The position numbers were made by a program, and so were the translations under genes. Under the pieces are notes generated by a model. That model saw only the letters and a program-made list of their open reading frames with translations. It made no database searches and had not been told where the DNA came from. From NCBI GenBank assembly GCA_002840535.1, contig PHBH01000001.1, positions 62,001 through 126,000 of the forward strand: a stretch of 64,000 nt of DNA, written 5' to 3'. Origin of the DNA: Deltaproteobacteria bacterium HGW-Deltaproteobacteria-15. GTDB lineage: Bacteria; Desulfobacterota; DSM-4660; Desulfatiglandales; HGW-15. Positions within the stretch are counted from its first letter, which is position 1. Each line of letters starts with the position of its first letter. This document shows positions 62,741-64,000 of the stretch, piece by piece.

Positions 62741-64000
62741 GCATGAAGATTCTTCTCATAAATTCACCTGTCCGACTCGACGCCAAGCCAAACTGCATCC
62801 CCTGCGGACTTGCCGCCGTTGCGAGCACGTTGCGAATCGCCGGTTTTGAGGTTGAAATCTTCGACATCAATGCGCTTCGGCCTTCCAAAAAGCAAATTCT
62901 GGAAACTCTCGAGGGCAAATCGTGGCACCTGGTCGGCCTCTCGGGTCTGATCACCACGTACCACTTCCAGAGGTGGCTCATTCCAGAACTCAAGCGGATC
63001 AATCCCGATGCACCGGTTGTCAGCGGCGGCGGGCTTGCGACCACCAGCAGCGATCTTCTCTTTGGAAGAACCCCCTTGGACATCGCCGTCCTTGGGGAGG
63101 GTGAGGAGACCATGCTTCAGATCTGCCGCGCGCTTGAAGAAGGCGGCGATCTCCGTCGCATTGCAGGAATCCGATTCAGGGACGGCGAATGGATCACGAC
63201 CAACCCGAAGAGGAAGAACATCCCGGACCTGGACCGTGTCCCCTTCCCTGCCTGGGATCTCCTGCCCATGGAAATCTATCTCCGCAACCCGATCTGGGGG
63301 GACGTGGCCGGGAATTCCTCGGGATTTAGAAAAGGGGTCAAAGTCACCAAAAGCATGAACATCATCTCCAGCAGGGGATGCCCCTTCTCCTGCAACTACT
63401 GCTATCATCTTTTCGGACGATCGAGCTATCGCTTTCGATCTGCACAAAACGTGGTGGATGAGATTGAAAAACTGGTGGATGGATACGGGACGGACTTCAT
63501 CGGGTTCGTGGACGACAACATGATGGCCTCTGAAACAAGGCTGATGGAGTTCTGCAATCTCATGGAGAAGAAAAGATTCCCGCTCACCTGGGGGTGCCAC
63601 GGAAGGGTCACGAGCGCTAAGCCCGATACCCTGCAACGCATGGCCGATGTGGGGTGTGTCTGGATCGGCTATGGGATCGAATCCGGAAGCAAGGAAATCC
63701 TGGATGCCATGAACAAGAAGGCCAGTGTCAGGGAGGCCAAAGCGGCAATAGAGAATACGAGAAAGGCCGGCATCTACCCCAATACCACCTTCATCTTCGG
63801 ATACCCGGGCGAATCCCTCCGCACCATCCAGGATACGATCGACTTCAAGAAGGAGATGGATATTGAGTGCGGCTCGTTCTTTGCCACACCTTACCCGGGA
63901 ACACCCCTCTATGAGAAGGCGAGAGCCCAAATCAGGAATGAAGAGAGCTTCATCGGCTCCCTCGGCAATGCCACGGAGTTCACCATCAATATGACGTCAT
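62737..64000 (+). CDS. B12-binding-domain radical SAM protein, partial at right edge
   Basis: The frame is open from the ATG at 62737 (second ATG at 62743) to the window end, 421 codons. The N-terminal ~150 residues look like a cobalamin-binding domain of the BchE/Fe-S oxidoreductase class (LINSPVRLDAKP, GGGLATTSSDLL, VLGEGEETML). The radical SAM motif is CPFSCNYCY after SSRG, followed by FVDDNMMASE and TTFIFGYPGES. Such enzymes methylate or rearrange unactivated carbons. It overlaps the WcbI-like gene by ATGA. The C-terminus is not in the window. Confidence 0.88.
   Translation, partial: MSMKILLINSPVRLDAKPNCIPCGLAAVASTLRIAGFEVEIFDINALRPSKKQILETLEGKSWHLVGLSGLITTYHFQRWLIPELKRINPDAPVVSGGGLATTSSDLLFGRTPLDIAVLGEGEETMLQICRALEEGGDLRRIAGIRFRDGEWITTNPKRKNIPDLDRVPFPAWDLLPMEIYLRNPIWGDVAGNSSGFRKGVKVTKSMNIISSRGCPFSCNYCYHLFGRSSYRFRSAQNVVDEIEKLVDGYGTDFIGFVDDNMMASETRLMEFCNLMEKKRFPLTWGCHGRVTSAKPDTLQRMADVGCVWIGYGIESGSKEILDAMNKKASVREAKAAIENTRKAGIYPNTTFIFGYPGESLRTIQDTIDFKKEMDIECGSFFATPYPGTPLYEKARAQIRNEESFIGSLGNATEFTINMTS

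Noticed and set aside
62764-63930. 388-residue minus-strand frame at the right end
   Set aside because: The plus-strand radical SAM frame covers it with a full cysteine motif and a coupled start.

Overview
The window looks like chromosome of a strictly anaerobic, Gram-negative bacterium, most probably a Desulfobacterota (former Deltaproteobacteria) member. That is an inference. It rests on corrinoid methyltransferases with their reductive activator, a TRAP carboxylate transporter, a molybdopterin enzyme, a complete outer-membrane lipid (Mla) operon, a long acyl-CoA dehydrogenase, and many short-period intergenic repeats of a kind common in metagenome-derived genomes of that group. No rRNA, tRNA, CRISPR array or transposase was seen.

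Layout. (1) 1-501: start of a DUF4139-like exported protein running off the left edge. (2) 650-12064: a one-carbon/corrinoid region. It has a TRAP transporter (large permease, small permease, binding protein) with a UroD-family methyltransferase upstream, a lone molybdopterin oxidoreductase on the opposite strand, then an operon of MtrH-like methyltransferase, second UroD-family methyltransferase, corrinoid protein and RACE-type activator. Together these look like a system that imports a methylated or methoxylated acid, strips its methyl group onto a corrinoid and passes it to a pterin. (3) 12223-21443: housekeeping on the minus strand: a Ski2-like helicase, an acyl-CoA dehydrogenase, cobalamin adenosyltransferase, and mlaE-F-D-C-A. 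(4) 21793-24790: class A penicillin-binding protein and a small TPR lipoprotein whose N-terminus is made of repeat DNA. (5) 24915-29432: ftsH-folP-coaX-ldcA operon. (6) 30221-64000: a surface-glycan island of about 34 kb, all on the plus strand and continuing past the right edge.

The glycan island opens with a winged-helix regulator that carries a sugar-enzyme-like Rossmann domain and has an inverted repeat just upstream. It then encodes a GDP-sugar dehydratase-like protein, a NeuB fused to a TIM-barrel domain, a DegT aminotransferase, a CMP-sugar synthetase, at least six glycosyltransferases, two carbamoyltransferases, AsnB, a formyltransferase, a FemAB-like acyltransferase, a WbmS-like deacetylase, four SAM methyltransferases (two of them close paralogues), a WcbI-like protein, four radical SAM proteins and three proteins I cannot name. 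From about 41.3 to 61.1 kb most genes overlap by ATGA or GTGA, so this part reads as one translationally coupled operon. It ends in a dehydratase gene cut off after its N-terminal half, which looks like a cassette boundary.

The best candidates for new biology are the UroD/MtrH/corrinoid operon with its own transporter, and the glycan island, which probably makes a heavily decorated nonulosonate-type glycan using radical SAM chemistry.
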